Part shown: piece after piece, positions 16,647 through 26,463 of the stretch
Layout: every line of letters starts with the position of its first letter
How positions within the stretch are numbered: the first letter of the stretch is position 1
Origin: Robinsoniella peoriensis
GTDB lineage: Bacteria > Bacillota > Clostridia > Lachnospirales > Lachnospiraceae
Assembly: GCF_000797495.1 (NCBI RefSeq)
Contig: NZ_JTGN01000021.1
Span: 1 to 64,000 of the forward strand
DNA length: 64,000 nucleotides
Direction of reading: 5' to 3'
The notes under the pieces: generated by a model
Database searches by the model: none
Told to the model about the DNA's origin: nothing
The model's input: the letters and a program-made list of their open reading frames with translations, nothing else
Program-made: the position numbers and the translations under genes

Positions 16647-17843
16647 ATGATAGAATTGAAAAAATATCTGGGCTTTCCATTGGAAAAGTCCTACGAGGAA
16701 CCGATTGAAAAGCGCCTGTTACAAAATATTAAAAGGTCACATATCGCCTTCCAGGGCCTTATCATCGCGTTTCAGATCATTATGATGCTCTCTATCTCCC
16801 TTCGTCCGGGAGGGCCTTTTTATAAGCCCAGGAGAACAGCTTACTTCAGCATGTATGTTATCCTGGCATTGATTACCTTAATAGTTATGGTTATAAATAT
16901 TAATTTCGTGAAAAAGCAATCCCCAAACCATCGTTTTTATTTTCGCATAAATTATTTTTATATGGGATTTCTCTGTCTTTGGAGTACAGCCGTCACATTA
17001 AATGACCAGCTCGGAGGAAATGGACTTACCGTCTTTACCTATGTCATGCTCACGGTAGCCGTACTGACTCTGACCAAACCCTGGCATAACATTCTGATTA
17101 TGGGGGGAAACTTTCTTCTACTAAATTACCTGCTTCCTTATTTTCCGGATCCCCATGGTGCTGACCAGACCTTTAATAATCTGATGAACAGTTTGTTTAC
17201 CACTGTATTGGCAATAGCCATCTCAACTATTTTCTATCGAAATCGGGTCAGGAAGGAATATGACCAGATCATTATAAACGAACAATATAATTTGATCAAC
17301 GATATTAATGCCCAGCTTCACCAGGAAGTTCTGACAGACAAACTTACGGGATTATATAACCGGCGTTACCTGGAAGACACTGTAAAAAATATCTTCCGTA
17401 ATAATCAGGAGGCTCACCATTGTGCCGCCTGTATGATGATTGATATTGATTTCTTCAAACAGTATAATGATACATACGGCCACCAGGCAGGAGACAACTG
17501 CCTGGCCGCTATCTCCCAGCTGTTTGCCAGGAATATACAGGATGAAGATGCCTGTCTAATCCGATACGGTGGGGAAGAATTCCTGATCTTTCTCTTTGGG
17601 GATTCTTCCCGGGATGCAAACGTAAAAGCCGAAGTCATCCGAAGTGCCGCAGAGCAGGGAATGTACCATACCCCTGTGGTTCCAAAAAGACCTATAACCA
17701 TTAGTATTGGGCTTTATCAGGAAACACCGATGAGGGAGACCGATATGGAACATTTTATTTTCCGCGCTGACCAGGCCCTTTACGAAGCAAAGAAACATGG
17801 CCGTAATTGCGTTTTTGAATATCAGCAGCCACCAATGCTGTAA
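16647..17843 (+). CDS. Membrane-bound diguanylate cyclase (GGDEF)
   Basis: A 398-residue protein with about six membrane helices in residues 30-200, a short coiled linker (NEQYNLINDINAQLHQEV) and a C-terminal GGDEF domain starting at LTDKLTGLYNRRYLE. The active-site loop reads RYGGEEF (G308-F312), an active variant, and the substrate-binding DIDFFKQYNDTYGH motif is intact, so it should make c-di-GMP. The usual RxxD inhibitory site before the loop is replaced by DEDA, so product inhibition is probably absent. No EAL or PilZ partner is in the window. Confidence 0.9.
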   Translation: MIELKKYLGFPLEKSYEEPIEKRLLQNIKRSHIAFQGLIIAFQIIMMLSISLRPGGPFYKPRRTAYFSMYVILALITLIVMVININFVKKQSPNHRFYFRINYFYMGFLCLWSTAVTLNDQLGGNGLTVFTYVMLTVAVLTLTKPWHNILIMGGNFLLLNYLLPYFPDPHGADQTFNNLMNSLFTTVLAIAISTIFYRNRVRKEYDQIIINEQYNLINDINAQLHQEVLTDKLTGLYNRRYLEDTVKNIFRNNQEAHHCAACMMIDIDFFKQYNDTYGHQAGDNCLAAISQLFARNIQDEDACLIRYGGEEFLIFLFGDSSRDANVKAEVIRSAAEQGMYHTPVVPKRPITISIGLYQETPMRETDMEHFIFRADQALYEAKKHGRNCVFEYQQPPML

Positions 17844-17850
17844 CTGTAAA

Positions 17851-17873
17851 AAACCGGTCAGGTACAGCGGTTT
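17851..17873. terminator. Bidirectional terminator between convergent genes
   Basis: AAACCG (17851-17856) and CGGTTT (17868-17873) with an 11-base loop lie between the converging cyclase and sugar-sensor genes. On the minus strand a run of T follows, and on the plus strand TTTCTT. Confidence 0.65.
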
Positions 17874-17883
17874 CTTACTGAAG

Positions 17884-19752
17884 TTAGTATTTTCTGCTTC
17901 TTAAATATTCTTTCGCCATACTCTGATCATACCATTTCTCCTCCGTGATGATCCGCAGGGGCAATTCCTTACCTGCTACAAGATCCTGGATCGCTTTCAT
18001 AAGCTGCGGTCCAAGGAGCGGATTACATTCCACTGCACAATTTAATTTACCGTCTATCATCGCCTCAAAGGCCTCTCTGGTTCCATCTACCGATACAATT
18101 TTTACATCTACACCGGGCGCAATCCCGTTTTTCTCAAGCTCTTCGATAGCTCCAATCGCCATATCATCGTTCTGGGCATAAATGATATCAATATCCCATT
18201 CATGGGATGCCAGATAATTTTTAATAATATCTCTTCCGCCTTCAATGGTAAAATCACCATATTCAGAATACACTATTTTATATTTTCCATTTTCTTTCAG
18301 AATCTCTTCAAACCCCTGCTTTCGTTCCTCCGTTGGTGAGGCTCCTTCATTCCCCTGCAGTTCCATAATCTTCATGCAATCCTTAACAGCCGGTACATTA
18401 TCCCGTATCCAGCGCATTGCCCTTCTGCCCTCCTCCAGAAAATCAGAGCCTATGTATGTCATAACCCAGTCATCATTTTGAACTGCTATTTTTCGGTCAG
18501 ATGCTAATACCGGAATACCCGCAGCCTTTGTTTCCTTCAGAATCTCATCCCAGCCGCTGTCAACTACAGGTGATACCACAATCACATCCACATTCATTTT
18601 TATAAATTTCCTTATGGCATCAATCTGCATTTGCTGCGATTGATCCGCATCTTCAAAGATCAGATTCATACCGAAGTCTTTTGCCGCTTCTTTTATGGAT
18701 TCTGTATTTGCTTTCCGCCATGCGCTCTCCATTCCAACCTGGGCATATCCTACATCAATAATTTTATCAGGCTTTTTATAAGTTTCGTTCAGCCCGGCTA
18801 TATAGGACTCTACATTATCTTTTGTAACCACATGGCTTCTTAAAATCACCTGTTTGGGAACCCCGCTTACCTGTTTTAATATATCAAGGGCATATTGAAT
18901 GGCTTCTTTCCCTCCGGTGGGACAGGTGATAGTTTCTTCAATTTTCCCCTGTGTGATCAGATCGATCCCTTCATTTTCTCCCAGGAATCCATCAATACCT
19001 ACGATCTTTGCATCTGCTCCTATTTTATCCATTGCCAGATACGCACCTAACGCCATATAATCGTTATGGGCAAATATTACGTCATAATCTTTCAGGTGCT
19101 CACCCATGGCAAGCACCGTATCTTCCGCATCGTCCTTGGATCCTGATTCTATCCTGCAGACACTTTTTTCGATTTTCGGATATTTGGATATAATGGAATC
19201 AAATCCCTTACTTCTGTTCTGGCTTGGCAAAGAATCTTCACTTTGGCAGATTTCCAGAACCTTACCCTCTTCATCTTCCAGCAGCCTCAGAACGCCTTCC
19301 CCTGCCCTCCTGCCAATCTGCTCATTATCCGGTCCGATAAACAGTGAATAATCAAATCCTTCTACCCCTCTGTCCATTACAATAACGGGGATTTCCTTAT
19401 GGTACACCCCTCTGATAATGGAGGTCATAATTTCCGTATCACAGGGGGAGATGATCAAAAGGTCAATCCCAAAATCTATAAGTTTTTCCACATCCTTTAC
19501 CTGCTTGGTAACATCCGATGTGGCATCTGTCATAATTAACCGGATATTCTTATGTTTTTTAGCTTCTTCTTCAATTTCACTGGTCAGCGCAAGTCTCCAG
19601 GACTCACGCATATTAGCCTGGGAAACGCCGATCACATATTCTATTTCCCGGTATTCCCCACCATCCATACCCTGATTGTAAAAATGCAGCCCCAGGAACA
19701 TAACAAGGAGCAGCCCACAGATTGATGCAGATGCTATTATCCTACTTTTCAT
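17884..19752 (-). CDS. Membrane-anchored tandem double sugar-binding protein, probable kinase receptor
   Basis: A 622-residue protein with an N-terminal membrane anchor (residues 7-24) lacking a lipobox, followed by two complete type I periplasmic-binding domains, about residues 38-325 (VIGVSQANMRESWRLAL ... FAHNDYMALGA) and 335-620 (DVGYAQVGMESAWRKA ... YAQNDDMAIGA). The second resembles the transporter's own binding protein (25262-26359: VGFAQIGQESGWRDA, SDFIEEG, VECNPLLG); the first is more distant. It overlaps the kinase gene by 11 bases and is the last gene of the operon. I infer that it presents ligand to the kinase, comparable to XylFII-LytS type three-component systems. The doubled domain is unusual. 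Confidence 0.85.
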   Translation of the reverse strand: MKSRIIASASICGLLLVMFLGLHFYNQGMDGGEYREIEYVIGVSQANMRESWRLALTSEIEEEAKKHKNIRLIMTDATSDVTKQVKDVEKLIDFGIDLLIISPCDTEIMTSIIRGVYHKEIPVIVMDRGVEGFDYSLFIGPDNEQIGRRAGEGVLRLLEDEEGKVLEICQSEDSLPSQNRSKGFDSIISKYPKIEKSVCRIESGSKDDAEDTVLAMGEHLKDYDVIFAHNDYMALGAYLAMDKIGADAKIVGIDGFLGENEGIDLITQGKIEETITCPTGGKEAIQYALDILKQVSGVPKQVILRSHVVTKDNVESYIAGLNETYKKPDKIIDVGYAQVGMESAWRKANTESIKEAAKDFGMNLIFEDADQSQQMQIDAIRKFIKMNVDVIVVSPVVDSGWDEILKETKAAGIPVLASDRKIAVQNDDWVMTYIGSDFLEEGRRAMRWIRDNVPAVKDCMKIMELQGNEGASPTEERKQGFEEILKENGKYKIVYSEYGDFTIEGGRDIIKNYLASHEWDIDIIYAQNDDMAIGAIEELEKNGIAPGVDVKIVSVDGTREAFEAMIDGKLNCAVECNPLLGPQLMKAIQDLVAGKELPLRIITEEKWYDQSMAKEYLRSRKY

Positions 19753-21547
19753 CCCTGTCTCCTCCCTCCAGCAGATCTATACTCTGTGGTATCAGGATGG
19801 TTACTTTTGATCCTGCACCCAGTTCACTGGTAACCCTGACACAGAATTTATCCCCGTATCGGATACGTAACCGCTCTTTGATATAGAACAGGCCAAAGCT
19901 TTGGTTTTCTTCCAGCCGGGAATGTTCATTTAGCAATGCATTGATCTGCTCTGCTTTTTCCTGGGTCATTCCTGCACCATCATCTTCTACCGTAAATTCC
20001 ATCCAGCTCTCCGCAACACTTTCACATCGTATAATCAGATGGCCTTCTCCGCGCTTGGTTTTTATACCATGGTAAATGGCATTTTCCACCAGGGGCTGCA
20101 GCATCAGTTTTGGAACTACACACTGATTCAGGGTGTCGTCTACCATAAGCTCATAGTTCAGCTTCGGTCCATACCTGATTTTCTGTATATACAGGTAATT
20201 GGAAACGTACTTAATCTCCTGTTCCACTTTAATGTAGTCCCTGCCTTTGCTCAGCCCAATACGGAACATATTGGTAAGGGCGTCTACCAGCCTGACAATA
20301 TCATCCGCCTGATATTCTCTCGCCATCCAGCTGATGGTATCCAGCGTATTATAGAGAAAATGAGGCTTAATCTGCTCCTGAAGCACTTTCAGTTCCGCCA
20401 TTCTCTTATTTTTCTGCTCCAAATAGACCATATCCACCAGGCTTTCGATCTGGACAAGCATATGGTTAAACCCATATCCCAGTTCACTTACCTCATCTTT
20501 ATAATTCCCGTCGAACCGGACCGACAAATTACCCGACGCAGCTTCCTGCATAAGCAGCTTTAATTCTACAATGGGATTTGTTATGGTCTGGGATATTTTC
20601 ATAGAAATAACCAGAACAAATATAAGGGTCATTGCAAGGCCTCCGGTTAAAATATAGAACATGGAATTCGTACTTCCCATAATTTCGTCCAGAGAGAATA
20701 CACCTACAATCTTCCAGCCTGTATATTCGGACTCTTCATAGCGTATCTGATAATTTTCCCCGTTTATTCTGGCATCCACCGGAACCTGTTCCGGAGTCAG
20801 CCATGCAGGGTCGATACGGTATGTCACTTTATTCGGAAGGGTATAGACCATGCGGTCATCCTTGTCCAGTACAAATACAAACCCATTATCTCCTATGGTT
20901 ACATTTTGTATGGACTGGGAAATAATATCATGCTTTATATCCAGGAGTAAAACTCCCATTATTTCACCGGTATTTGCATTTTTAATTGCTTTTGCTATGG
21001 AAAACACATCATCTATGCTATAACTCTTATCCGTGGCAATATTTCTTCCTGCAATGTTGCTGATGATCTGCATTTCATCGGGATGCGCTGCCGCCTGGCG
21101 GTACCAGTCCTCATTTTTAAAGGAATCTCTGGAGATACGCATCATCCCGGTATTCGTACATAAATCGTTCTCCGTGGCTACAAAAATTCCTGCAATTTCT
21201 TTATTGGAAACAGCCAGATTGTCCAGTATATTTTCTAAATTTAGCTTTGCCTGTTTCCAGAAGACATCCTCTTCGGATTTCATAGACCCAAAGTCGGTAT
21301 TTTCCATCCCACAGATAATAAAATTTGCAATTTTATCAATGCTGTTGACATATACGTCAATGGATGTTTTGACCTGGCTCATCATCTGATCTGCATGCTG
21401 GGAGACACTTTTTTTTGCCTGTCCGGTAAATACACTGATCCCAATCATTCCGAACACACAAAAAGGGATCAGCGAAGCGACAATATAAGACCAGACCATT
21501 TTACTACGGATTGTAATATTCATGAATTTGTTCTTAAGCTTGTTCAT
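19742..21547 (-). CDS. Sensor histidine kinase (YesM-like) of second sugar system
   Basis: A 601-residue kinase; the start is set at the ATG at 21547 with GAGGGG upstream (a GTG nine bases earlier is weaker). Helix 1 is at about 18-40. An extracellular dCache-like sensor follows (to about 290: VLLLDIKHDIISQSI, VFVLDKDDRMVYT), then helix 2, a HAMP domain, the phospho-His in IKPHFLYNTLDTISWMA and a HATPase domain (VENAIYHGIK, DDGAGMTQEKAEQ, FGLFYIKERL). The neighbouring tandem binding protein is the likely ligand receptor. The response regulator is at the other end of the operon (26529-27734). Confidence 0.92.
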   Translation of the reverse strand: MNKLKNKFMNITIRSKMVWSYIVASLIPFCVFGMIGISVFTGQAKKSVSQHADQMMSQVKTSIDVYVNSIDKIANFIICGMENTDFGSMKSEEDVFWKQAKLNLENILDNLAVSNKEIAGIFVATENDLCTNTGMMRISRDSFKNEDWYRQAAAHPDEMQIISNIAGRNIATDKSYSIDDVFSIAKAIKNANTGEIMGVLLLDIKHDIISQSIQNVTIGDNGFVFVLDKDDRMVYTLPNKVTYRIDPAWLTPEQVPVDARINGENYQIRYEESEYTGWKIVGVFSLDEIMGSTNSMFYILTGGLAMTLIFVLVISMKISQTITNPIVELKLLMQEAASGNLSVRFDGNYKDEVSELGYGFNHMLVQIESLVDMVYLEQKNKRMAELKVLQEQIKPHFLYNTLDTISWMAREYQADDIVRLVDALTNMFRIGLSKGRDYIKVEQEIKYVSNYLYIQKIRYGPKLNYELMVDDTLNQCVVPKLMLQPLVENAIYHGIKTKRGEGHLIIRCESVAESWMEFTVEDDGAGMTQEKAEQINALLNEHSRLEENQSFGLFYIKERLRIRYGDKFCVRVTSELGAGSKVTILIPQSIDLLEGGDRDEK

Positions 21548-21640
21548 TTCGCTCACCCCTCTTCGTCAATTCCTGTCTTTTTATTATAGCTTTGACCGGG
21601 TAATTTCGCAATCGGATTCTAATTATTCTAATTTAAAATC

Positions 21641-22621
21641 CTATTTTCCTTTTAATTTTTCTGCCCGTATGGATATGATTCTCTGAATAACAATGAATAC
21701 GCATAACAACGCTGCAATCGTTACTTTTGTCCACCATGTATTCAGATTTTCGTACGTTACAATGGTCTGGATAATTCCCTGAATCAGAACTCCTATGGTC
21801 GTACCGATTACAGTACCGACACCTCCGGTCAGCAGGGTGCCGCCGATTACGGCTGAGGATATGGCATCCAGTTCCAGCCCCATATTCTGGAGCGAATAGC
21901 CTGCTAATGTATAGAAGCTGAAAACTACACCTGCAAGTGCTGCACAGAAGCTGCTGATTGCATAAACCGCAATCTTTGTTCTTGCTACTGGAAGTCCCAT
22001 CAGAATCGCTGACTGTTCATTCCCACCTAAAGCATAAATACTTCTTCCGAACTTGGTAAATTTTAATATGTAGTAAGCTGCAAGAATTACTACCAGGGCA
22101 ATAAATACATAAGAATAAATCTTACCTTTCCCAATTACCAATTTGCTCAGCGCCATTTTTTTATAAAAATCATTGGAGATAGAAATGGATTCCGTACTGA
22201 TTACCGCACAAAGTCCTCTCATCAAAAACTGTCCTGCAAGCGTTACGATAAATGGCTGCAGTTTAAAGTAGTGGATAATGTATCCCATCCCAAATCCAAT
22301 TGCTGCGCCGATCAGTAATACTAAAGGAATCACTACAAATGCCGGTGCACCCTTCTGCAGCAAGAATGCGGATAGTACACAGGTAAATGCAATCGTGGAC
22401 GCTATGGATATATCAATTCCGCCTGTCAGTAATACAAAGGTAACACCAATAGATGCTATAATCAGATAGGCATTATCATTAAATAAATTAAAAAATGTAG
22501 ATAAGGATAAAAACCGGTCATACGAAACAGATCCGAATATAAATAGTGCAATAAACAGCACAAATGTGATTACCAGCGAAACGTTATTAATTTTTAATCT
22601 CTTTTTTGCCATCTCTCTCAT
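21641..22621 (-). CDS. Sugar ABC permease (YjfF/RbsC type)
   Basis: A 326-residue CUT2 permease with eight to ten membrane helices and the signature stretches LTGGIDISIAS and AVIGGTLLTGGVGTVIGT. It overlaps the previous permease by four bases. An ATG nine bases further in is an alternative start. It forms a heterodimer with the neighbouring permease, as YtfT/YjfF do in galactofuranose uptake. Confidence 0.9.
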   Translation of the reverse strand: MREMAKKRLKINNVSLVITFVLFIALFIFGSVSYDRFLSLSTFFNLFNDNAYLIIASIGVTFVLLTGGIDISIASTIAFTCVLSAFLLQKGAPAFVVIPLVLLIGAAIGFGMGYIIHYFKLQPFIVTLAGQFLMRGLCAVISTESISISNDFYKKMALSKLVIGKGKIYSYVFIALVVILAAYYILKFTKFGRSIYALGGNEQSAILMGLPVARTKIAVYAISSFCAALAGVVFSFYTLAGYSLQNMGLELDAISSAVIGGTLLTGGVGTVIGTTIGVLIQGIIQTIVTYENLNTWWTKVTIAALLCVFIVIQRIISIRAEKLKGK

Positions 22622-23649
22622 GCCTGCTTCGCCACCTTTCTCTTAGAGAATTTTCTTGTAAATGTCTCTTTAAATTCTTTTGACTGTGAAAGACAGATGA
22701 TAACAACTAAAATAGCTTTTACTACCTGGGTAATTTCCGGTGCAATTCCTATGGCATAAACAGTTGTTGTAATACTCTGAATGATCAGGGCACCTGCGAT
22801 ACTTGCCGGTATTGAAAAACGTCCCCCGCTTAGTGAAGTCCCGCCAATGGCAACTGCAAGAATTGCATCCATTTCAATCATAAGACCTGCATTGTTACAG
22901 TCCGCGCCTTTGATGCTGGCACTTTCAATGAGACCCGCTAAAGCTGCAAAGATACCACAGCAGGTATAAACAACCAGTTTAATCGCATCTACATTGATTC
23001 CGGCAAATTTACTGGATACAGAATTACATCCGGTTGATTCCAGAAAAAGTCCAAATGCCGTTTTTTTGGTAAAAAGCAACACGATGATTAATAAAATAAC
23101 TACCAGATATACCGGAAATGGAATTCCAAGAATATATCCACCATTAATAAAGTAATATGCGTCTGAGCTAACTGTTACAATCTTACCACCGGTTACTAAT
23201 TGGGCTATTCCGCGCCCCGCAACCATTAAGATCATTGTTGCTACAATCGGTTGAATCTGAATCTTTGCAACCAGGAATCCATTCCAAAGCCCGCATAACA
23301 GACCTGCCAAAAGTGCCAGTATAATGGCGATTGCCACATTTCCACCCACTCCCGGAAGAATGCTTCCGCTTACGATACTGCAGGCAATTGCCCCGCTTAT
23401 TGCCATAACAGAACCAACCGAGATATCGGTTCCCCCTGTAGCAAGTACCATTGTCATACCAATGGATAAGATCATCAGCTTACTGCCATTTCTTATAATA
23501 TCAATAATTCTTCCATAAAGATGCCCATCAACTATTTTCATCTGAAAGAAACTTCCACCAGATATGATTCCGTTAAACAGGATAATAGCCAGTAATATCA
23601 CAAAGGGCCAAAATGCCTGATTTTTAGAAATTTTATTTAGTTTTTTCAT
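22618..23649 (-). CDS. Sugar ABC permease (YtfT/RbsC type)
   Basis: A 343-residue CUT2 permease. I choose the ATG at 23649, preceded by GGAGGTGATAATC. The first helix (PFVILLAIILFNGIISG) is followed by the conserved MTMVLATGGTDISVGSV and AVAIGGTSLSGGRFSI motifs. Its start overlaps the ATPase gene end by 17 bases, so translation is coupled. Two different permeases next to one duplicated ATPase match the YtfRT-YjfF arrangement. Confidence 0.9.
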   Translation of the reverse strand: MKKLNKISKNQAFWPFVILLAIILFNGIISGGSFFQMKIVDGHLYGRIIDIIRNGSKLMILSIGMTMVLATGGTDISVGSVMAISGAIACSIVSGSILPGVGGNVAIAIILALLAGLLCGLWNGFLVAKIQIQPIVATMILMVAGRGIAQLVTGGKIVTVSSDAYYFINGGYILGIPFPVYLVVILLIIVLLFTKKTAFGLFLESTGCNSVSSKFAGINVDAIKLVVYTCCGIFAALAGLIESASIKGADCNNAGLMIEMDAILAVAIGGTSLSGGRFSIPASIAGALIIQSITTTVYAIGIAPEITQVVKAILVVIICLSQSKEFKETFTRKFSKRKVAKQA

Positions 23650-25162
23650 GATTATCACCTCCAGCTATATAACGCATGATTGCCTCTTCTGAAATCTGGC
23701 TGCCCCGGAGTTCTGTTACTTTTCGCATGTCCCTTAAAATAACCATTCTGCCGCAGCACCTGGTCATCTCATCAATTTCCGAAGAAATAAAGATAACCGC
23801 CATTCCCTGTTTTGCCAGGTCTACTACTATTTTTTGTATTTCGGCTTTCGTTCCAATATCAATTCCCCTTGTCGGCTCATCCAGCATGAGAAGTTCCGGC
23901 TCAGTTGCCAGCCATCTTGCCAGAATTACCTTCTGCTGGTTACCGCCGCTTAAATTCTTAATCAGCTGTTCTGACGACGGGGTCTTGATTTCCAGTTTCT
24001 TAATATACTCATCTGCTATCTTCTCTGACTCCTGTCTGGAGATAAAGTGAAACATCCCCCGCTTCGCCTGCAGTGCCAGGCAGATATTTTCACGGATGGT
24101 AAGTTCTCCTACAATACCTTCCGTTTTACGGTTCTCCGGACAGAATGCAATGCCTCTCCGGATTGCATCCAGTGTACCCTTTAATTTTGTCTTTTCTCCT
24201 TTAATTTCAAGAGTTCCTTTTTCCAGATTATCTACTCCGAATATTAAACGGGCTGTTTCTGACCTTCCGCTGCCCAACAGCCCGGAGAGTCCCAATACCT
24301 CGCCTTTATTAATCTTCAGACTAAATCCCTGGATGGTTCCTGCCCCCGTGACATCTGCCATATCTATTAATAATTCATCTGATTTATTTTCTTCTTCATA
24401 AATAGCCATTGTCTGATTTAATTTTGCATAGTCTTTGCCAATCATCTTTCCTACCAGTTCTACCCTTGGCAGGTTCTTTGTTTCATAAGTTCCTACGTAT
24501 TCCCCATTTCTTAGAACCGTTATACGGTCTGTTATCTCATATACCTGATCCAGAAAGTGTGTTACGAAAATTATTCCCATACCCTCTTTCCGGAGCTTTC
24601 TCATTGTTTCAAACAATTTTTCTACTTCCATTGCAGACAAACTGGAAGTCGGTTCATCCAGTATCAGTACTTTTGCTGATACATCGCAGGCACGGGCGAT
24701 TGCAATCATCTGCTGAATTGCCACAGAATAATTATCCAGATTCTTAGTTACATCAATATCCAGATCGAATCTCTTCATTAATTCCTTAGACTTCTGGTTA
24801 ATTGTTTTCCAGTCTATTCTGCCGCCTTTTCTTATTTCCCTGCCTATGTAAATATTCTCTGCTACAGACAAATTCGGACAGAGGTTTACCTCCTGGTATA
24901 CCGTACTGATTCCGTCTGCCTGCGCCTCTAACGGGGATTTCGGATAGATTTCTTTTCCTTCCATCAGAACCGTTCCGCTGTCTCTTTCCTCTACTCCTGT
25001 CAATACCTTAATCAATGTGGATTTACCTGCACCGTTTTCTCCCAAAAGTGCCAGTACTTCCCCTTTTCTTAATTCCAGCTGCACATCACTCAGCGCGATT
25101 ACAGCTTTGCCAAAGCTCTTTGATATATGATTCATTTGAAGTAAGATATCCTCTTTACCCAT
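23633..25162 (-). CDS. Sugar ABC transporter ATPase, duplicated (YtfR/RbsA type)
   Basis: A 509-residue cytoplasmic ATPase made of two ABC domains. The first has a canonical Walker A (GENGAGKST), Q-loop and Walker B LILDEPTSSLS; the second has a degenerate Walker A (GLLGSGRSE) but keeps LSGGNQQKVILARWL and LMLDEPTRGID, as usual in CUT2 systems. I place the start at 25162 behind GGAGG; an in-frame ATG 45 bases upstream lies across that ribosome site. It powers the two permeases downstream. Ligand is likely a pentose or galactofuranose-like monosaccharide. Confidence 0.93.
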   Translation of the reverse strand: MGKEDILLQMNHISKSFGKAVIALSDVQLELRKGEVLALLGENGAGKSTLIKVLTGVEERDSGTVLMEGKEIYPKSPLEAQADGISTVYQEVNLCPNLSVAENIYIGREIRKGGRIDWKTINQKSKELMKRFDLDIDVTKNLDNYSVAIQQMIAIARACDVSAKVLILDEPTSSLSAMEVEKLFETMRKLRKEGMGIIFVTHFLDQVYEITDRITVLRNGEYVGTYETKNLPRVELVGKMIGKDYAKLNQTMAIYEEENKSDELLIDMADVTGAGTIQGFSLKINKGEVLGLSGLLGSGRSETARLIFGVDNLEKGTLEIKGEKTKLKGTLDAIRRGIAFCPENRKTEGIVGELTIRENICLALQAKRGMFHFISRQESEKIADEYIKKLEIKTPSSEQLIKNLSGGNQQKVILARWLATEPELLMLDEPTRGIDIGTKAEIQKIVVDLAKQGMAVIFISSEIDEMTRCCGRMVILRDMRKVTELRGSQISEEAIMRYIAGGDNHEKTK

Positions 25163-25205
25163 ATCACATTTCCTCCATTCCTGCTGTTTATCTGCCCCCT
25201 TATCC

Positions 25206-25239
25206 AAAATCCGCTCTCAGTCGTACTGGAGCGGATTTT
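25206..25239 (-). terminator. Hairpin/attenuator after the YtfQ-like binding-protein gene
   Basis: A perfect 11-bp stem AAAATCCGCTC (25206-25216) and complement (25229-25239) lies 22 bases after the binding-protein stop and before the ATPase gene. The T-run sits within the stem, so partial termination or 3-prime end protection is likely. Confidence 0.7.
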
Positions 25240-25261
25240 AATAAGATCATAAAAATCTATT

Positions 25262-26359
25262 TTAGTATTGGCGATTTGGTAAATCTGCTGCCGCCGTATC
25301 CTGACGATAGATACCTTCTTCAGATTTAACCCATTTTTCAACTGTTTCACCATCTTTTAATTTCTGGCATGTATTGAAGAACTGTTCACCAAGTAATGGA
25401 TTACATTCTACAGTAACGTTTGCTTCTCCTGCTGCCATAGCTTCAAAAATGCCTTTAACGCCATCTACTGACACTGTCTTAATGTCTTCACCCGGTTTAA
25501 ATCCAGCTTCTTTAATTGCTTCGATTGCGCCAAGCATCATATCATCGTTATGTGCATATACACCTTTGATTTCTTCGCCATAAGTCTTTAAGAAAGATTC
25601 CATAACTTCTTTCCCTTTTGCTCTTGTGAAGTCACCTGTCTGGGACTCCAGAATTTCAATATCCGGATGATTTGCTTTGATTTCTTCATCAAATCCTGTT
25701 TTACGGTCATTTGCTGCGGAAGCACCTACGGTTCCCTCTAACTCAACAATTTTTCCTTTTTCTTCTAATAATTTGCCCATTTCAATTGCTGCATTTTTAC
25801 CTTCTTCGATGAAATCTGATCCGATGAAAGTTGAATATAAGCTTTCATCTACATCTGCTTTTCTATCCACCAGTACAATTGGGATTCCAGCTTCCTGAGC
25901 CTCTGTAAATACTGCGTCCCATCCGGTTTCTACTACCGGAGCAAGTCCGATAACATCTACACCCATTTCAATAAAAGACTTAATTGCTTTAATCTGGTTC
26001 TCCTGTTTCTGCTGAGCATCTGCAAATTTCAGGTCAATTGTATCCACGTTTTGTCCTGCATAGAATTGAATCGAAGCTGTCTCAGCATCACGCCATCCGG
26101 ATTCCTGTCCGATCTGGGCAAATCCAACTACCAGTTTATCACCGCCTGCACTGTCATCTTTTGCTTCATCACCTGCAACTTCAGAACCCTTTACCGTTTC
26201 CTGTGCTTCTGTTGCAGGAGCTTCTGTCTTCGCTGCCTCTGTTGTCTTTGCCTCCGTTGTCTTTGCTTCTGTTGTTCCTGTACTGCTGGAACCACATCCG
26301 GCTGCCATAGCAGCTACCATACTGACACATAATAATACACTAACAAGCTTTTTTTTCAT
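25262..26359 (-). CDS. Sugar-binding lipoprotein, YtfQ-like (CUT2)
   Basis: A 365-residue lipoprotein: the signal peptide ends at AAGC (Cys about 22), followed by a Thr/Glu/Ala tether to about residue 70. The type I binding domain starts KLVVGFAQIGQESGWRDA, with DVIGLAPVVETGWD, VDRKADVD, YAHNDDMMLGAIEA and VECNPLLG, all close to YtfQ-type galactofuranose or arabinose receptors. A GGAGGATATTAAA site precedes the ATG. First structural gene of the importer, with its own promoter region (26407-26462). Confidence 0.92.
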   Translation of the reverse strand: MKKKLVSVLLCVSMVAAMAAGCGSSSTGTTEAKTTEAKTTEAAKTEAPATEAQETVKGSEVAGDEAKDDSAGGDKLVVGFAQIGQESGWRDAETASIQFYAGQNVDTIDLKFADAQQKQENQIKAIKSFIEMGVDVIGLAPVVETGWDAVFTEAQEAGIPIVLVDRKADVDESLYSTFIGSDFIEEGKNAAIEMGKLLEEKGKIVELEGTVGASAANDRKTGFDEEIKANHPDIEILESQTGDFTRAKGKEVMESFLKTYGEEIKGVYAHNDDMMLGAIEAIKEAGFKPGEDIKTVSVDGVKGIFEAMAAGEANVTVECNPLLGEQFFNTCQKLKDGETVEKWVKSEEGIYRQDTAAADLPNRQY

Positions 26360-26406
26360 TTTAATATCCTCCGTTTTCTTTGGGTTCTTCCCTTGCTATG
26401 AACTTA

Positions 26407-26462
26407 TTATATTCTATTTATGTCTTCAGGTCTTTGCAATTTTCCTTTATAAAATTGCAAAA
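26407..26462 (-). promoter_or_regulatory. Promoter and candidate operator of the YtfQ-like gene
   Basis: A perfect -10 TATAAT (26412-26407, minus strand) has no good -35. Exactly 23 bases upstream ends a perfect 11-7-11 inverted repeat, TTTGCAATTTT (26434-26444) and AAAATTGCAAA (26452-26462), partly overlapping TGCAAATTTTAGCA (26457-26470). A related motif has the same 23-base spacing at the regulator gene's own promoter, which suggests a common activator. Confidence 0.55.
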
Positions 26463-26463
26463 T

